DNA of 64,000 nt from Rhodoplanes tepidamans (GCF_030813915.1 NZ_JAUSUJ010000001.1:310001-374000), one strand, 5' to 3'; counted from the first letter of the stretch, positions 8,021 through 17,615 are shown. Notes: a model not told the origin generated them from the letters alone. Numbers and translations: made by a program.

Positions 8021-8713
8021 TCAGCCCGCCCGCAGGCCCAGGAGCTCGGCCACGGCGGCGGGCAGGTCGGCATAGCGGCTGATCACCCGGTCCGGATCGA
8101 AGCGCGCCACCGGCACCTCGGTGTAGCCGAAGTCGACCGCCACCACGGGTACGCCCGCCGCCTTGGCGGTGGCGATGTCGGTGGCCGAATCCCCGACCAT
8201 CACGGTGGCGGCCGGCGAGCCGGCGGCCGCCGCGATGGTGCCGAGCAGCGCCTCGGGATGCGGCTTCATGACCGCGAAGGTGTCCTGGCCGCAGATCACC
8301 GGAAACCGCCCGGCGAGGCCGAGCGCCTCCAGGAGCTTCACCGACAGCCGCTCCAGCTTGTTGGTGCACACGGCGAAGCGGCAGCCGAGCCCGGCGAGCG
8401 AATCGAGGGCGTCCTCGAGCCCCGGGAAGGGCCGCGACAGCGCGGCGATGCGGGCGGCGTAGTCGTCGACATAGACGGCGTAGAGGCGGTCGATGTCGGC
8501 CGGGCCGCTGGCGCGGCCATGGGCGCTGAGGCCGCGCTCGATCAGCAGCCGGGCGCCGCCGCCGATGAAGCGCCGTGCCTCGTCGAACGGCACGCTCGCC
8601 ATGCCCTCGCGCACCAGCAGGCCGTTGAGCGTGTCGATCAGGTCGGGCGCGGTGTCGACCAGCGTGCCGTCGAGATCGAAGACCACGAGAGGGGACGGGG
8701 CGGGCTGGTGCAT
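8021..8713 (-). CDS. gph: Phosphoglycolate phosphatase (HAD family)
   Basis: The 230-residue HAD hydrolase has motif I FDLDGTLVDTAPDL (nucleophile Asp in DxD), a cap domain with FIGGGARLLIERGL, motif II VCTNK, the conserved Lys in MKPHPE and motif III MVGDSATDIATAKAAG. The Gph-type cap motif and overall length match phosphoglycolate phosphatases, which dephosphorylate 2-phosphoglycolate arising from DNA repair or photorespiration. The start at 8713 gives MHQPAP before VVFDLDG. It is divergent from rpiA. Related sugar-phosphate phosphatases cannot be excluded. Confidence 0.87.
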   Translation of the reverse strand: MHQPAPSPLVVFDLDGTLVDTAPDLIDTLNGLLVREGMASVPFDEARRFIGGGARLLIERGLSAHGRASGPADIDRLYAVYVDDYAARIAALSRPFPGLEDALDSLAGLGCRFAVCTNKLERLSVKLLEALGLAGRFPVICGQDTFAVMKPHPEALLGTIAAAAGSPAATVMVGDSATDIATAKAAGVPVVAVDFGYTEVPVARFDPDRVISRYADLPAAVAELLGLRAG

Positions 8714-8923
8714 GGACGGCCTCGGCTGGCCCGGCGCCCGGGCCTCCCGGTCTCTAAGCCGGCCCGGGCCGGCGGCGCAAGCGCGCCGGCCGTGCGGGGC
8801 GGGATCGGCCCTCCGATCCGGCCGGAGCCGGGGCGAATTCGCGCGCGGCCCTAGGCGGATCGCCGGATCGGGGCTACATAGCGGGCAACCGCCTCTCTCA
8901 CGGACCCAGTCCCGCGCACCGCC

Positions 8924-9619
8924 ATGAATCCCGATTCCCTCAAGCGCGAGGCCGCCGCCCGCGCCCTCGATTTCGTCGAGCCCGGCATGCGGCTCGGCCT
9001 CGGCACCGGCTCGACCGCCAAGCACTTCGTCGCGCTCCTCGGCGAGCGGGTGCGGGCCGGCCTCGACGTGGTCGGCGTGCCGACCTCGGAGGCCACCCGG
9101 GCCGACGCCGAGGCGGCCGGCGTCCGGCTGTCGACCCTCGACGAGACGCCGGCGCTCGACCTCACGGTCGACGGGGCCGACGAGATCGCCCCCGGCCTGT
9201 CCGCCATCAAGGGCGGCGGCGGGGCGCTGCTGCGCGAGAAGATCGTCGCGGCGGCCTCGGCCCGGATGATCGTCATCGCCGACGAGACCAAGTGGGTGGC
9301 GACGCTGGGCCGCTTCCCGCTGCCCGTCGAGGTGGTGCCGTTCGGGGTGGCGCCGACCCGCATCGCGGTCGAGGCGGCCGCCGCCGCGGCCGGCTGCCCC
9401 GGCAGGGCGGAGCTGCGCCGCACCCGCGAGGGCCACGCTTTCGTCACGGACGGCGGGCACTTCATCCTCGATCTCGCGCTCGGCCGCATCCCGGACCCGC
9501 TGGCGCTGGCCGAGCGGCTCGCCGCCGTTCCGGGGGTCGTCGAGCACGGCCTGTTCATCGGGCTGGTGCGCACCGCGATCATCGCGGGCGCCGCCGGCAT
9601 CCGCATCGAAAACGCTTGA
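8924..9619 (+). CDS. rpiA: Ribose-5-phosphate isomerase A
   Basis: The 231-residue enzyme interconverts ribose 5-phosphate and ribulose 5-phosphate in the pentose phosphate pathway. The full family signature is present: [18 protein letters not shown], the catalytic [14 protein letters not shown] region, the [12 protein letters not shown] loop and [10 protein letters not shown]. The C-terminal [14 protein letters not shown] segment completes it. The length is normal. It is followed after 38 bp by the DUF2059 gene and then gor, all in one direction and probably co-transcribed. Confidence 0.95.
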   Translation: MNPDSLKREAAARALDFVEPGMRLGLGTGSTAKHFVALLGERVRAGLDVVGVPTSEATRADAEAAGVRLSTLDETPALDLTVDGADEIAPGLSAIKGGGGALLREKIVAAASARMIVIADETKWVATLGRFPLPVEVVPFGVAPTRIAVEAAAAAAGCPGRAELRRTREGHAFVTDGGHFILDLALGRIPDPLALAERLAAVPGVVEHGLFIGLVRTAIIAGAAGIRIENA

Positions 9620-9657
9620 ACCGAGCACGCTCGGCACGTCGTCAACAGGGGGTTCCC

Positions 9658-10164
9658 ATGCAGCTCGTCCCGCTTCTCCGTGCCGCCGCCGTGGCGGTGC
9701 TCGCCTCCGGCGCCCTCGGGCTCGGGCCGGCGCAGGCCCAGCAGCCGGCGCCCTCCGCCGTCGCCGCCGCGCGCGAGCTGATCATCCTCAAGGGCGGCAA
9801 CGCGATGTTCGACCCGATCGTCGCCGGCGTGATCGAGTTCGTGAAGAACTCCTACGTGCCGACCAACCCGCAGCTCGCCGGGCCGCTCAACGAGGTCGCC
9901 GCCAAGCTGCGCAAGGACTACGACGGCAAGCGCGCCGAGCTGCTCGGCGAGGTCGCCAAGGTCTACGCCGAGAAGTTCACCGAGGCCGAGCTCAAGGAGC
10001 TCGTCGCCTTCTACAAGTCGCCGCTCGGCAAGAAGATGTCCACCGAGGAGCCGGTGGCGATCGACCAGAGCCTCAAGAACGCGCAGGTGTGGGCCGACTC
10101 CTTCTCGGGCGAGGTGATGAGCAAGTTCCGCGAGGAGATGAAGAAGAAGGGCCACGACCTGTGA
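9658..10164 (+). CDS. Exported DUF2059 family protein
   Basis: The 168-residue protein has a signal peptide (MQLVPLLRAAAVAVLASGAL, cleavage near AQAQ) and a helical DUF2059 domain. The family core AELLGEVAKVYAEKFTEAEL and the hallmark LVAFYKSPLGKKM are both present. Such proteins are periplasmic and of unknown function; the all-alpha domain is common in alpha- and gammaproteobacteria. Its stop codon overlaps the GTG start of gor (GTGA), so the two are translationally coupled. That coupling suggests a shared condition of expression, possibly oxidative stress, which is inference. Confidence 0.88.
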   Translation: MQLVPLLRAAAVAVLASGALGLGPAQAQQPAPSAVAAARELIILKGGNAMFDPIVAGVIEFVKNSYVPTNPQLAGPLNEVAAKLRKDYDGKRAELLGEVAKVYAEKFTEAELKELVAFYKSPLGKKMSTEEPVAIDQSLKNAQVWADSFSGEVMSKFREEMKKKGHDL

Positions 10165-11552
10165 CCGCACCGGAGCGGCAGGTCGACCTGTTCGTGATCG
10201 GCGCCGGCTCGGGTGGCGTGCGCGCCGCCCGGATCGCCGCCGGCTACGGCGCCCGCGTCGTGGTCGCCGAGGAATACCGGGTCGGCGGTACCTGCGTGAT
10301 CCGCGGCTGCGTGCCCAAGAAGCTCCTGGTCTACGCGGCGCGCTTCCGCGAGGCGTTCGAGGACGCGGTCGGGTTCGGCTGGAGCGCGACCGCGCCGACC
10401 TTCGAATGGGCGGACCTGATCGCCAACAAGGACCGCGAGATCGCCCGGCTCGAGGCGGCCTACATGACGACCCTCGGCAAGGCCGGGGTCGAGATCGTCA
10501 AGAGCCGCGCCGTGCTGGAGGACGCGAAGACCGTCCGGCTGGAGGCGACCGGCGAGCGGATCCGCGCCGAGCACATCCTGATCGCCACCGGGGCCACGCC
10601 GCATCTCGGCCCCGCCATTCCGGGCATCGAGCACGTGATCTCGTCCAACGAGGCGCTGCATCTCGACACCCTGCCGGCGCGCGTGCTGGTGCAGGGCGGC
10701 AGCTACATCGCGGTGGAGTTCGCCTCGATCTTCGCCGGGCTCGGCTCGCAGGTGACGCTCGTCTATCGCGGCGACAACATCCTGCGCGGCTTCGACGACG
10801 ACGTCCGTCAGCATCTGCGCGTCGAGCTCGAGAAGCGCGGCATCCACGTTATCACCGGCAACACGGTGGCCGCCGTCGAGCCTTGCGGCAGGCATTTCAC
10901 GGCGCATCTCTCCGGCAGCATGCAGGTCGCCGCCGACGCCGTGATGTTCGCGATCGGCCGCCCGCCCGCGGTGCGCGGCCTCGGGCTCGAGAGCGTCGGT
11001 GTCCGGCTGGCGCCGAACGGCGGCATCGCGGTCGACGAGTACTCGCAGACCTCGGTGCCCGGCATCTGGGCCGTCGGCGACGTCACCAACCGCATCAACC
11101 TCACGCCCGTGGCGATCCGCGAGGGCCACGCCTTCGCCGACACGGTGTTCGGCGGCAAGCCGACCCGGGTGGATCATCGCTGCGTTCCCACCGCGGTGTT
11201 CTCCGAGCCGGAGGTCGGCACGGTGGGGCTGAGCGAGGCGCAGGCGATCGCCGAGATCGGCGACGTCGACGTCTACAAGACGAGCTTCCGGCCCATGAAG
11301 GCGACGCTGTCGGGGCGCGACACCACGGTGCTGCTCAAGCTCCTGGTCGACGCCGCGACCGGCCGGGTGGTCGGCTGCCACATCGTCGGCGAGGGCGCGG
11401 GCGAGATGATCCAGCTCGTCGGCATCGCGGTCCGCATGGGCGCCACCAAGGCCGACTTCGACGCCACCATGGCCGTGCATCCGACCGCCTCCGAGGAGCT
11501 GGTGACGATGCGCCAGCCGACGCTGCGGCACCGAAGGAAGGCGGCCGAGTAG
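10161..11552 (+). CDS. gor: Glutathione-disulfide reductase
   Basis: The 463-residue FAD/NADPH flavoprotein disulphide reductase regenerates reduced glutathione. The FAD motif VIGAGSGGVRAARIAA is at residues 12-27. The redox-active disulphide GGTCVIRGCVPKK has Cys45 and Cys50. An NAD(P)-binding GGSYIAVEFASIF segment follows, then the second FAD motif IWAVGDVTNRINLTPVA. The dimerisation domain ends with the catalytic AVHPTASEE. Start: GTG at 10161 overlapping the upstream stop. It is very similar in layout to plant/alphaproteobacterial GR. Confidence 0.94.
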   Translation: MTAPERQVDLFVIGAGSGGVRAARIAAGYGARVVVAEEYRVGGTCVIRGCVPKKLLVYAARFREAFEDAVGFGWSATAPTFEWADLIANKDREIARLEAAYMTTLGKAGVEIVKSRAVLEDAKTVRLEATGERIRAEHILIATGATPHLGPAIPGIEHVISSNEALHLDTLPARVLVQGGSYIAVEFASIFAGLGSQVTLVYRGDNILRGFDDDVRQHLRVELEKRGIHVITGNTVAAVEPCGRHFTAHLSGSMQVAADAVMFAIGRPPAVRGLGLESVGVRLAPNGGIAVDEYSQTSVPGIWAVGDVTNRINLTPVAIREGHAFADTVFGGKPTRVDHRCVPTAVFSEPEVGTVGLSEAQAIAEIGDVDVYKTSFRPMKATLSGRDTTVLLKLLVDAATGRVVGCHIVGEGAGEMIQLVGIAVRMGATKADFDATMAVHPTASEELVTMRQPTLRHRRKAAE

Positions 11553-11677
11553 GGGGCGGGCCGACCGGGACACGGGGCGCGGACCCGCCGGGGCGTGCGG
11601 GTCCGGATGGGCTCAACCGTTGATGCCGGAAGCCTCGCGGCCTAAATTGGCGGGGGACCGAGCACCGGAGGGCCGCC

Positions 11678-11886
11678 ATGGGCCTGAACATCGAGACCGA
11701 GGAGGCGCTCCGTCTGGCGGAGGCGCTGTCCCGGGCGACCGGCGAGAGCATCCCGGCCGCCGTCACGACGGCGCTGCGCGAGCGGCTGGCGCGGGTGCGG
11801 CGGACAGCGCGCCGCGTTGGAAGGAGCCTTGGCGATCGATGGAGCATGGGGATCTTCTCTACGACGAGAATGGATTGCCCAAATGA
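11678..11886 (+). pseudogene. vapB: VapB-family antitoxin, frameshifted and internally deleted
   Basis: The N-terminal half reads in one frame as MGLNIETEEALRLAEALS through ESIPAAVTTALRERLARVRR, the usual ribbon-helix-helix start of PSK/VapB antitoxins. The expected C-terminus, RWKEPWRSMEHGDLLYDEN followed by GLPK and stop, is in the next frame and ends with ATGA overlapping vapC. Joining the frames gives about 69 residues against roughly 84 usual, so some 40-odd bases around 11805-11820 appear lost together with the frame. In the N-terminal frame no stop occurs until 12580, so the product would read through vapC. Reading-frame evidence is direct; loss of function is inferred. Confidence 0.75.
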
Positions 11887-12287
11887 TCATCGACACCTCG
11901 GCCTTGATCGCGGTTTTGAAGAAAGAGCCGGAAGAAGAGGAGTTCCTCTTCGCGATCGGAAATGCCGAGGTGCTTCGCGTGTCGGCGGCGACCTATTTCG
12001 AAGCGGGCCTCGTCGTGGACCGCAACAACGATCCGGGACTCAGCGGGAATCTGGACGAGCTGCTGGAAGAAGCCGCCGTGATCATCGAGCCGGTCACCGA
12101 GGCGCAGGCCGGCCTCGCCCGGCAGGCCTACCGGGACCTCGGCCGGGGCAGCGGCCATCCGGCGCGGCTCACCTTCGGCGACTGCTTCAGCTACGCGCTG
12201 GCGAAGGCGGCCGGCGAGCCGCCGCTGTTCAAGGGCGACGACTTCGGCCGCACCGACGTCGCGCCGGCCCTCCCGCCGGCGGGCTGA
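11883..12287 (+). CDS. vapC: VapC-family toxin (PIN-domain ribonuclease)
   Basis: The 134-residue PIN-domain protein starts MIIDTSALIAVL. All four acidic active-site positions look intact: Asp4, Glu40 (ATYFEAG), Asp100 (FGDCFSYALA) and Asp120 (KGDDFGRTD). VapC toxins are Mg-dependent endoribonucleases acting on tRNA or rRNA. The ATG overlaps the antitoxin stop (ATGA), as in a normal vapBC operon, but the antitoxin upstream is broken. Either the toxin is neutralised by another VapB, is poorly translated without coupling, or is inactive by changes not visible here. Confidence 0.9.
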   Translation: MIIDTSALIAVLKKEPEEEEFLFAIGNAEVLRVSAATYFEAGLVVDRNNDPGLSGNLDELLEEAAVIIEPVTEAQAGLARQAYRDLGRGSGHPARLTFGDCFSYALAKAAGEPPLFKGDDFGRTDVAPALPPAG

Positions 12288-12432
12288 GCGGGCCACGCCC
12301 CGTTCCGCGGGCGCGCCGCGGCTCTCGCCCGTCGGGCTGGCCTCGCGGCGCATCGGTCGTGTATAAGGCGCTCCGCGCGGCGGAACAGCCCCCCGGGAGG
12401 ACACCCGGCCCGCGCAGGACGAGGACGAGACC

Positions 12433-13821
12433 ATGCCCGAGCGGTGGACCCCCGACAGCTGGCGCCGGAAGCCGATCCAGCAGGTGCCGGACTTCCCGGA
12501 CATGGACGCCCTCGGCGCCGTGGAGAAGCAGCTGTCGACCTTTCCGCCGCTGGTTTTTGCAGGCGAGGCCCGCAGCCTGAAGCGGCAGCTGGCGCGGGTC
12601 GCGGCGGGCGAATGTTTCCTGCTGCAGGGCGGCGACTGTGCGGAGAGCTTCGCCGAGCACGGCGCCAACAACATCCGCGACTTCTTCCGCGTGTTCCTTC
12701 AGATGGCGGTCGTCCTCACCTACGCGGCGGCGTCTCCCGTCGTGAAGGTCGGGCGCATCGCCGGCCAGTTCGCCAAGCCGCGCTCCTCGCCGACCGAGAC
12801 GCGGGGCGGCGTCGCGCTGCCGAGCTACCGGGGCGACATCGTCAACGACAACGAGTTCACGGCCGAAGGGCGGATTCCCGATCCGCGCCGGCAGATCGAG
12901 GCGTACCGGCAATCGGCCGCGACCCTCAACCTGCTGCGCGCCTTCGCCCAGGGCGGTTACGCCAATCTGGGCAGCGTGCACCAGTGGATGCTCGGCTTCG
13001 TCAAGGACTCGCCGCAGTCGCGCCGCTACATGGAGCTGGCCGACCGCATCTCCGAGGCGCTCGGCTTCATGCAGGCCTGCGGCCTCGACCTCGAGCGGCA
13101 TCCGGAGCTGCGCGGCACCGAGCTCTACACCAGCCACGAGGCGCTCCTCCTCGGCTACGAGGAGGCGCTGACCCGCGTCGATTCCACGAGCGGCGACTGG
13201 TACTGCACGTCCGGCCACATGCTGTGGATCGGCGACCGCACCCGCCAGCTCGACCATGCGCATGTCGAGTACTGCCGCGGCATCAGGAACCCGATCGGGC
13301 TCAAGTGCGGGCCGTCGATGAAGGCCGACGACCTGATGCGGCTGATCGAGGTGCTCGATCCGGAGAACGAGCCGGGCCGGCTCACGCTGATCTGCCGCAT
13401 GGGCGCCGACCGGGTCGGCGAGCTGCTGACTCCCCTGGTCCGCGCCGTGGCGCGCGAGAAGCGCAACGTGATCTGGTCGTGCGATCCGATGCACGCCAAC
13501 ACGATCTCGTCGGCGTCCGGCTACAAGACCCGGCCGTTCGACCGCATCCTCCAGGAGGTGAAGGGCTTCTTCGCCGTGCACGCGGCCGAGGGCACGATCG
13601 CCGGCGGCGTCCACCTGGAGATGACCGGCCAGAACGTCACCGAGTGCACGGGCGGCGCCCGCGCCATCTCGGACGAGGACCTCAACAGCCGCTATCACAC
13701 CTTCTGCGATCCGCGGCTGAACGCCGAGCAGTCGATCGACCTCGCCTTCCTGCTCGCCGAGCTCCTCAAGAAGGAGCGGCTCGCCCGCCAGGTGCCGATG
13801 CCGGCCGCCGCGAGCCTGTGA
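12433..13821 (+). CDS. aroG: 3-deoxy-7-phosphoheptulonate (DAHP) synthase, class II
   Basis: The 462-residue enzyme of the class II (plant/AroG-II) family commits PEP and erythrose 4-phosphate to aromatic amino acid synthesis. It starts [18 protein letters not shown] and has [14 protein letters not shown] (metal-binding Cys). It continues through [19 protein letters not shown], the [23 protein letters not shown] stretch around residues 250-260, [11 protein letters not shown] (His) and [18 protein letters not shown] (Glu). The length is normal. It stands alone and is followed by a REP element. The gene symbol follows common usage; aroF or aroH would be equally defensible. Confidence 0.93.
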   Translation: MPERWTPDSWRRKPIQQVPDFPDMDALGAVEKQLSTFPPLVFAGEARSLKRQLARVAAGECFLLQGGDCAESFAEHGANNIRDFFRVFLQMAVVLTYAAASPVVKVGRIAGQFAKPRSSPTETRGGVALPSYRGDIVNDNEFTAEGRIPDPRRQIEAYRQSAATLNLLRAFAQGGYANLGSVHQWMLGFVKDSPQSRRYMELADRISEALGFMQACGLDLERHPELRGTELYTSHEALLLGYEEALTRVDSTSGDWYCTSGHMLWIGDRTRQLDHAHVEYCRGIRNPIGLKCGPSMKADDLMRLIEVLDPENEPGRLTLICRMGADRVGELLTPLVRAVAREKRNVIWSCDPMHANTISSASGYKTRPFDRILQEVKGFFAVHAAEGTIAGGVHLEMTGQNVTECTGGARAISDEDLNSRYHTFCDPRLNAEQSIDLAFLLAELLKKERLARQVPMPAAASL

Positions 13822-13850
13822 CGGTCTGATTTGCGAGCGGAGCCACACAC

Positions 13851-13932
13851 TCCGCTCGTTCCCGCGCAAGCGGGACTCCAGGGGATCTGCCGTGCCGCTC
13901 CTTGGTCCCCGCTTTCGCGGGGACGAGCGGGG
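13851..13932. repeat. REP-type palindromic element, family B, copy 1
   Basis: Inverted arms CGCTCGTTCCCGCGCAAGCG and GCTTTCGCGGGGACGAGCG face each other around an approximately 35-base spacer. The same sequence pair recurs at 52194-52319. The rest of the 13822-14096 gap shows no gene. Confidence 0.75.
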
Positions 13933-14096
13933 CGAGGCGGTCGGCGTGCGCGCGACATTGGCCCGCTCGCCTCGCCCCCTTCACGCCGCGTTAACCCCTC
14001 CGGCGAACTCGTGCGGCCGGGCGCCCGCGTTCGGCAATGAATCGATAACAAGTCGGTTCAAATTGTCTCCATTCACGGTGGCGCAGGGGGGGCCGG

Positions 14097-15653
14097 GTGA
14101 AGAGGGACAGGAGCCGACCGCTTCGTGCCGCGACCGCGGTCGCGGCCCTGACCCTCGTCGTTCTTCCCGCCGACGCCGCCGAATGGCCGCGGCTTCCGTC
14201 CGAGCCCTCGGGCGAAGCCACGGTCTGGGATCCCGGTCCGCGCTGGCCGAGCCTTTCGTCCGATCGGGCGGAGGCGATGCCGGCCGGGGCCGAGGCGGAA
14301 CCGCGACGGGCACAGCCGTCGCCGACCGCCACAGGCCCGACCGGGCCGGCACGGCCGCGCACCCGCGCCGTCTCGCTGCCGCAGGCGGCCGACGGTGATC
14401 CCGACCCGCAATGGCCGGGACTGGCGGGCGAGGGGGCTGCCGTTCCGGACGCTTCGGCCGCGCAGGAGAGGCGGGCACAGCCGTCGTCTCCTGCGGCCGA
14501 CCGCGACATCACCGCCTCGATCCGCGCCCCTGCGATTCGCCCGCCCGTGATCCGCGCACCCGCGACGATCCCGGCCCTGGAGGTCGCCTCGTCCCCGCCG
14601 TCCCCGCCGACCGATCACTGGGGCCCGGCTTGGCCGGACCTGTCCGGCGCGCCGCGCGCCGCCGTCGCGACACCGGATCCCGCGACGACCGGCGCGATCG
14701 CCCCGATGCCCGTCAAGGCGCCGGCCGCGGCGCTGCGGCCCGCCTATGTGGTGCCCGCCGTCACGGTGCGGCCGTTCGCGATCGAGGTCGGCGGCCGCTA
14801 CTGGTACTCGAGCGGCAAGGTCGACTTCGGCTTCCGCAACGGCTCACCCTATTACGGCGATCCGACCTCGACGCTCGACTGGCGCAACGTGAAGGGCCAT
14901 GCCGGCGAGGTGTTCGGCCGCATCGCCCACCAGCCCACCCGTCTCTTCGTGAAGGGCGTGATCGGCGGCGGAACGCTCGACGGCGGCACCATCGTCGACC
15001 GCGACTTCTTCGCCGGCCAGCTGAAGTTCTCCGACACGACCAGCGACGTCACCGGCGACAGCCTGCGCTACGGCATCGTCGATGTCGGCTGGTCGTTCGA
15101 CGTGCCGCGCGCCGGCTGGCGGGTCGGCGGCTTCGTCGGCTATCACTACTGGAACGAGAAGCTCGGCGCGTCGGGTCTCGTCACCAATCCGGACGATTTC
15201 GGCGGCGCCTACTGGGGCGTCCCGCCCGGCACCAGGCTGGTGTCCGATTCGACCGCGGTGTTCGTCTACGAGCCGACCTGGCACGCGCTGCGGCTCGGGG
15301 TCGACGGCCGCTGGGAGTTCCTGCCGGGCTGGTCGGTGGCGGGCGAGGTCGCATGGGTCCCGATCGCCCGGCTGGAGAACAAGGACAGCCACCTGCTGCG
15401 CCAGAGCATGAGCGATCTCGGGCCGGCCCCCAACGTGATCTCGCGCTCGTCGCGCGGCTGGGGCGTCGAGGCGGAGCTGTTCCTGAACTACGCCGTCACG
15501 CCGTTCCTCGAGCTCGGTGTCGGCGGTCGCTGGTGGGGCCTCAACGCCGATTCCGGCACCGTGACGTTCGGCCCGAACAACGCGACCTTCGATCTGACCA
15601 AGTTCGAACAGCAGCGCTACGGCGTGCTGGTGCAGGCGAAGGGCCGGTTCTGA
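14097..15653 (+). CDS. Outer-membrane beta-barrel protein with a long Pro/Ala-rich N-terminal region
   Basis: The 518-residue, GTG-initiated protein has a signal peptide (RPLRAATAVAALTLVVLP, cleavage near ADAA). About 200 low-complexity residues follow, rich in Pro and Ala, in which a W-P-x-L motif recurs four times (EWPRLPSE, RWPSLSSD, QWPGLAGE, AWPDLSGA). A C-terminal barrel of about 290 residues starts IEVGGRYWYSSGKVDFGF and ends in an aromatic terminal residue (AKGRF), the outer-membrane insertion signal. Alternating amphipathic strands such as WRVGGFVGYHYWNE and FLELGVGGRWWGLN support a 10-12-stranded barrel, vaguely omptin-like. Catalytic residues were not verified. Function unknown. 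Confidence 0.8.
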   Translation: MKRDRSRPLRAATAVAALTLVVLPADAAEWPRLPSEPSGEATVWDPGPRWPSLSSDRAEAMPAGAEAEPRRAQPSPTATGPTGPARPRTRAVSLPQAADGDPDPQWPGLAGEGAAVPDASAAQERRAQPSSPAADRDITASIRAPAIRPPVIRAPATIPALEVASSPPSPPTDHWGPAWPDLSGAPRAAVATPDPATTGAIAPMPVKAPAAALRPAYVVPAVTVRPFAIEVGGRYWYSSGKVDFGFRNGSPYYGDPTSTLDWRNVKGHAGEVFGRIAHQPTRLFVKGVIGGGTLDGGTIVDRDFFAGQLKFSDTTSDVTGDSLRYGIVDVGWSFDVPRAGWRVGGFVGYHYWNEKLGASGLVTNPDDFGGAYWGVPPGTRLVSDSTAVFVYEPTWHALRLGVDGRWEFLPGWSVAGEVAWVPIARLENKDSHLLRQSMSDLGPAPNVISRSSRGWGVEAELFLNYAVTPFLELGVGGRWWGLNADSGTVTFGPNNATFDLTKFEQQRYGVLVQAKGRF

Positions 15654-15707
15654 GAGCGCCTGCCGGGACGAGCCAGCGGCCCGCCCCGGCCCGGCAGCGG
15701 ACGCCGA

Positions 15708-16010
15708 TCAGATCGCGTCCTTGAGCTCCTTGGCGGCCCGGAACGCCACCTTCTTGCTCGCCTTGATCTTGATGGCCTCGCCGGTGGCCGGGTTGCGGCC
15801 CATGCGGGCGGCGCGCTTCTTGACCTGGAGAATGCCGAGGCCGCCGATGCGCAGGCGGTCGCCCTTCTTGAGGTGCTTCACCACCAGCCCGACGAAATCG
15901 CTGAGAATCGCCTCGGACTGCTTCTTGGCGATCTCGTGCTCGCCGGCGATCGTCGCGGCGATGTGCTTGAGCGTGACGGTCGGGGCCGTCGTCGTCGCTG
16001 CCTTGGCCAT
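15708..16010 (-). CDS. HU-family DNA-binding protein
   Basis: The 100-residue histone-like protein has the HU/IHF fold: helical N-terminus (LKHIAATIAGEHEIAKKQSE), the GDRLRIGGLGILQVKKRAAR strand and the DNA-clasping arm with RMGRNPATGEAIKIKASKK. The core is standard; the N-terminus carries a short Ala/Thr extension (AKAATTTAPTVT). It bends and compacts DNA. The ATG at 16010 has a strong GAGGAGG ribosome-binding site; an upstream in-frame ATG at 16124 would add an unrelated 38 residues. It is monocistronic and its 3' end faces the barrel gene. Confidence 0.92.
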   Translation of the reverse strand: MAKAATTTAPTVTLKHIAATIAGEHEIAKKQSEAILSDFVGLVVKHLKKGDRLRIGGLGILQVKKRAARMGRNPATGEAIKIKASKKVAFRAAKELKDAI

Positions 16011-16261
16011 CTTTAATCCCTCCTCTTTGGACCGATGGACGCCAGAACTGCCCGTCACATAGACGATTCTCGCGCCTTGGCCAGCGCCAAATGGGAGAAA
16101 CGCCCATGTTTTAGGGGTTTTCACGGGGTCTGATAGCGATTCGCCCCGCGCCGCAGGCGTTTTCGCGCCCCTTCGGTGGCGAATTCCAGCCCTGATCGCG
16201 CCCCTGCGATGCCCGCTTGACTTCGTTCGGGAGGGGCCCTAGGAGAACGGCTCCGAAGTTC

Positions 16262-16338
<77 letters not shown>

Positions 16339-16546
16339 GCCGGACATCGGAATTTTCCTACATCCAGGACGTGGCCGCAGCGGCCGGACCGCTATCGGCC
16401 GGTCGCGCCGAACGCGGATCCCGCAGCCGCCGCCGCACGCGACGTGATCGTCGCGTCTCGTCAGGTCCCGGCGTCACGGCCGTCTCGGCCGCCGGGACCG
16501 TCCTCCGTCGGACGCTGCGCATGCGGCCACCGACGAGCCGCCCATG

Positions 16547-16579
16547 AAAAAACGGCGGCGGGCGGTCGGCCCGTCGCCG
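16547..16579 (-). terminator. Rho-independent terminator after the Bug protein gene
   Basis: On the minus strand a GGCGACGGGC/GCCCGCCGCC stem (one mismatch) is followed directly by six T residues. It lies 25 bases past the stop of the gene ending at 16605. Confidence 0.7.
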
Positions 16580-16604
16580 TGAGGCGTGCCGCAGGCGGAG
16601 GCGC

Positions 16605-17615
16605 CTACTTCTTCTCGATGCCGGCCGCCGCGACCACCTTGGCCCACTTGGCGACCTCGCGGGCGATGCGGGCCCGGAAGTCGTCGACCGAGCAGCCCTG
16701 CGCCGCCATGCCGTACTTGGTGCTGGCGGCCTGGATGTCGGGCAGGGCGACCACCTCGTTGACGGCGCGGTTGAGCAGGGCGACGATTTCGGGCGGCGTC
16801 GCGGCCGGTGCGGCGAGGCCGTTCCAGCTCGTCACCTCGTAGCCCGGCAGGCCGCTCTCGGCGACCGTCGGCACGTCGGGCAGCGACGGCGCGCGCGTCG
16901 TCGCGGTCGTCGCCAGCGCGACGATCTGGCGCTCCTCCAGCGGTCCCTGCAGGGCGGCCTGGTACTCGAACAGCACGTCGACGTCGCCCTGGATCATCGC
17001 GGTGACGAGCTGCGGCGTCGTCTTGAACGGGATCGCCGTCACCGTGATGCCGGCCATCGACTTGAACAGCTCGCCGGCCAGGTGCTGGTTGCTGCCCGGA
17101 TTGATCGAGCCGAAGTTCAGCTTGCCGGGCGACGCCTTGGCCGTGGTGATGACGTCCTGTACGGTCTTCAGCGGCGATCCCGCCTTGGTGGCGATCACCA
17201 GGCCGTAGGCGGCCGTGGTGGAGATCGGCACCAGGTCGCGCTCGAGATCGTAGGGCAGCGACTTGAACAGCGACTTCGCCGCCGTCAGCCCGCCGCCGAT
17301 CATCGCCAGCGTGTAGCCGTCCGGAGTCGAGGCGACCACCGAGTTGATGCCGATCACGCCGGCGGCGCCGGGGCGGTTGTCGATGATGAACTGCTGGCCG
17401 AGCTTCTCGGACAGCTTCTGGGCCACCATCCGCATGGTGACGTCGGCGATGCCGCCGGCCCCGTACGGGACGATGATGCGCACCGGCCGGTTGGGGTAGC
17501 CGGCCTGGGCGCGTGCCGTCGTCGGCACGGCCCCGGCGAGCGCCGCGGCGAGGCCGCCGAGCATCAGGCGGCGCCGGTCCGGGCGGAGCGGGCTGGAGAC
17601 GGGGCCTGGGGTCAT
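16605..17615 (-). CDS. Bug/TTT-family tripartite tricarboxylate transporter substrate-binding protein
   Basis: The 336-residue periplasmic binding protein has a Tat-like signal peptide (RPDRRRLMLGGLAAALAGAV, cleavage near ARAQ). The TctC/Bug family core follows: YPNRPVRIIVPYGAGG, LGQQFIIDNRPGAAGVIG, TPDGYTLAMIG and PDVPTVAESGLPGYE. Bug proteins bind carboxylates and deliver them to TctAB membrane proteins, but no tctA/tctB is near. It is probably co-transcribed with the upstream amidohydrolase (56-bp gap). A GGAGGA ribosome-binding site supports the start. The ligand is unknown, perhaps the amidohydrolase substrate or product. Confidence 0.92.
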   Translation of the reverse strand: MTPGPVSSPLRPDRRRLMLGGLAAALAGAVPTTARAQAGYPNRPVRIIVPYGAGGIADVTMRMVAQKLSEKLGQQFIIDNRPGAAGVIGINSVVASTPDGYTLAMIGGGLTAAKSLFKSLPYDLERDLVPISTTAAYGLVIATKAGSPLKTVQDVITTAKASPGKLNFGSINPGSNQHLAGELFKSMAGITVTAIPFKTTPQLVTAMIQGDVDVLFEYQAALQGPLEERQIVALATTATTRAPSLPDVPTVAESGLPGYEVTSWNGLAAPAATPPEIVALLNRAVNEVVALPDIQAASTKYGMAAQGCSVDDFRARIAREVAKWAKVVAAAGIEKK

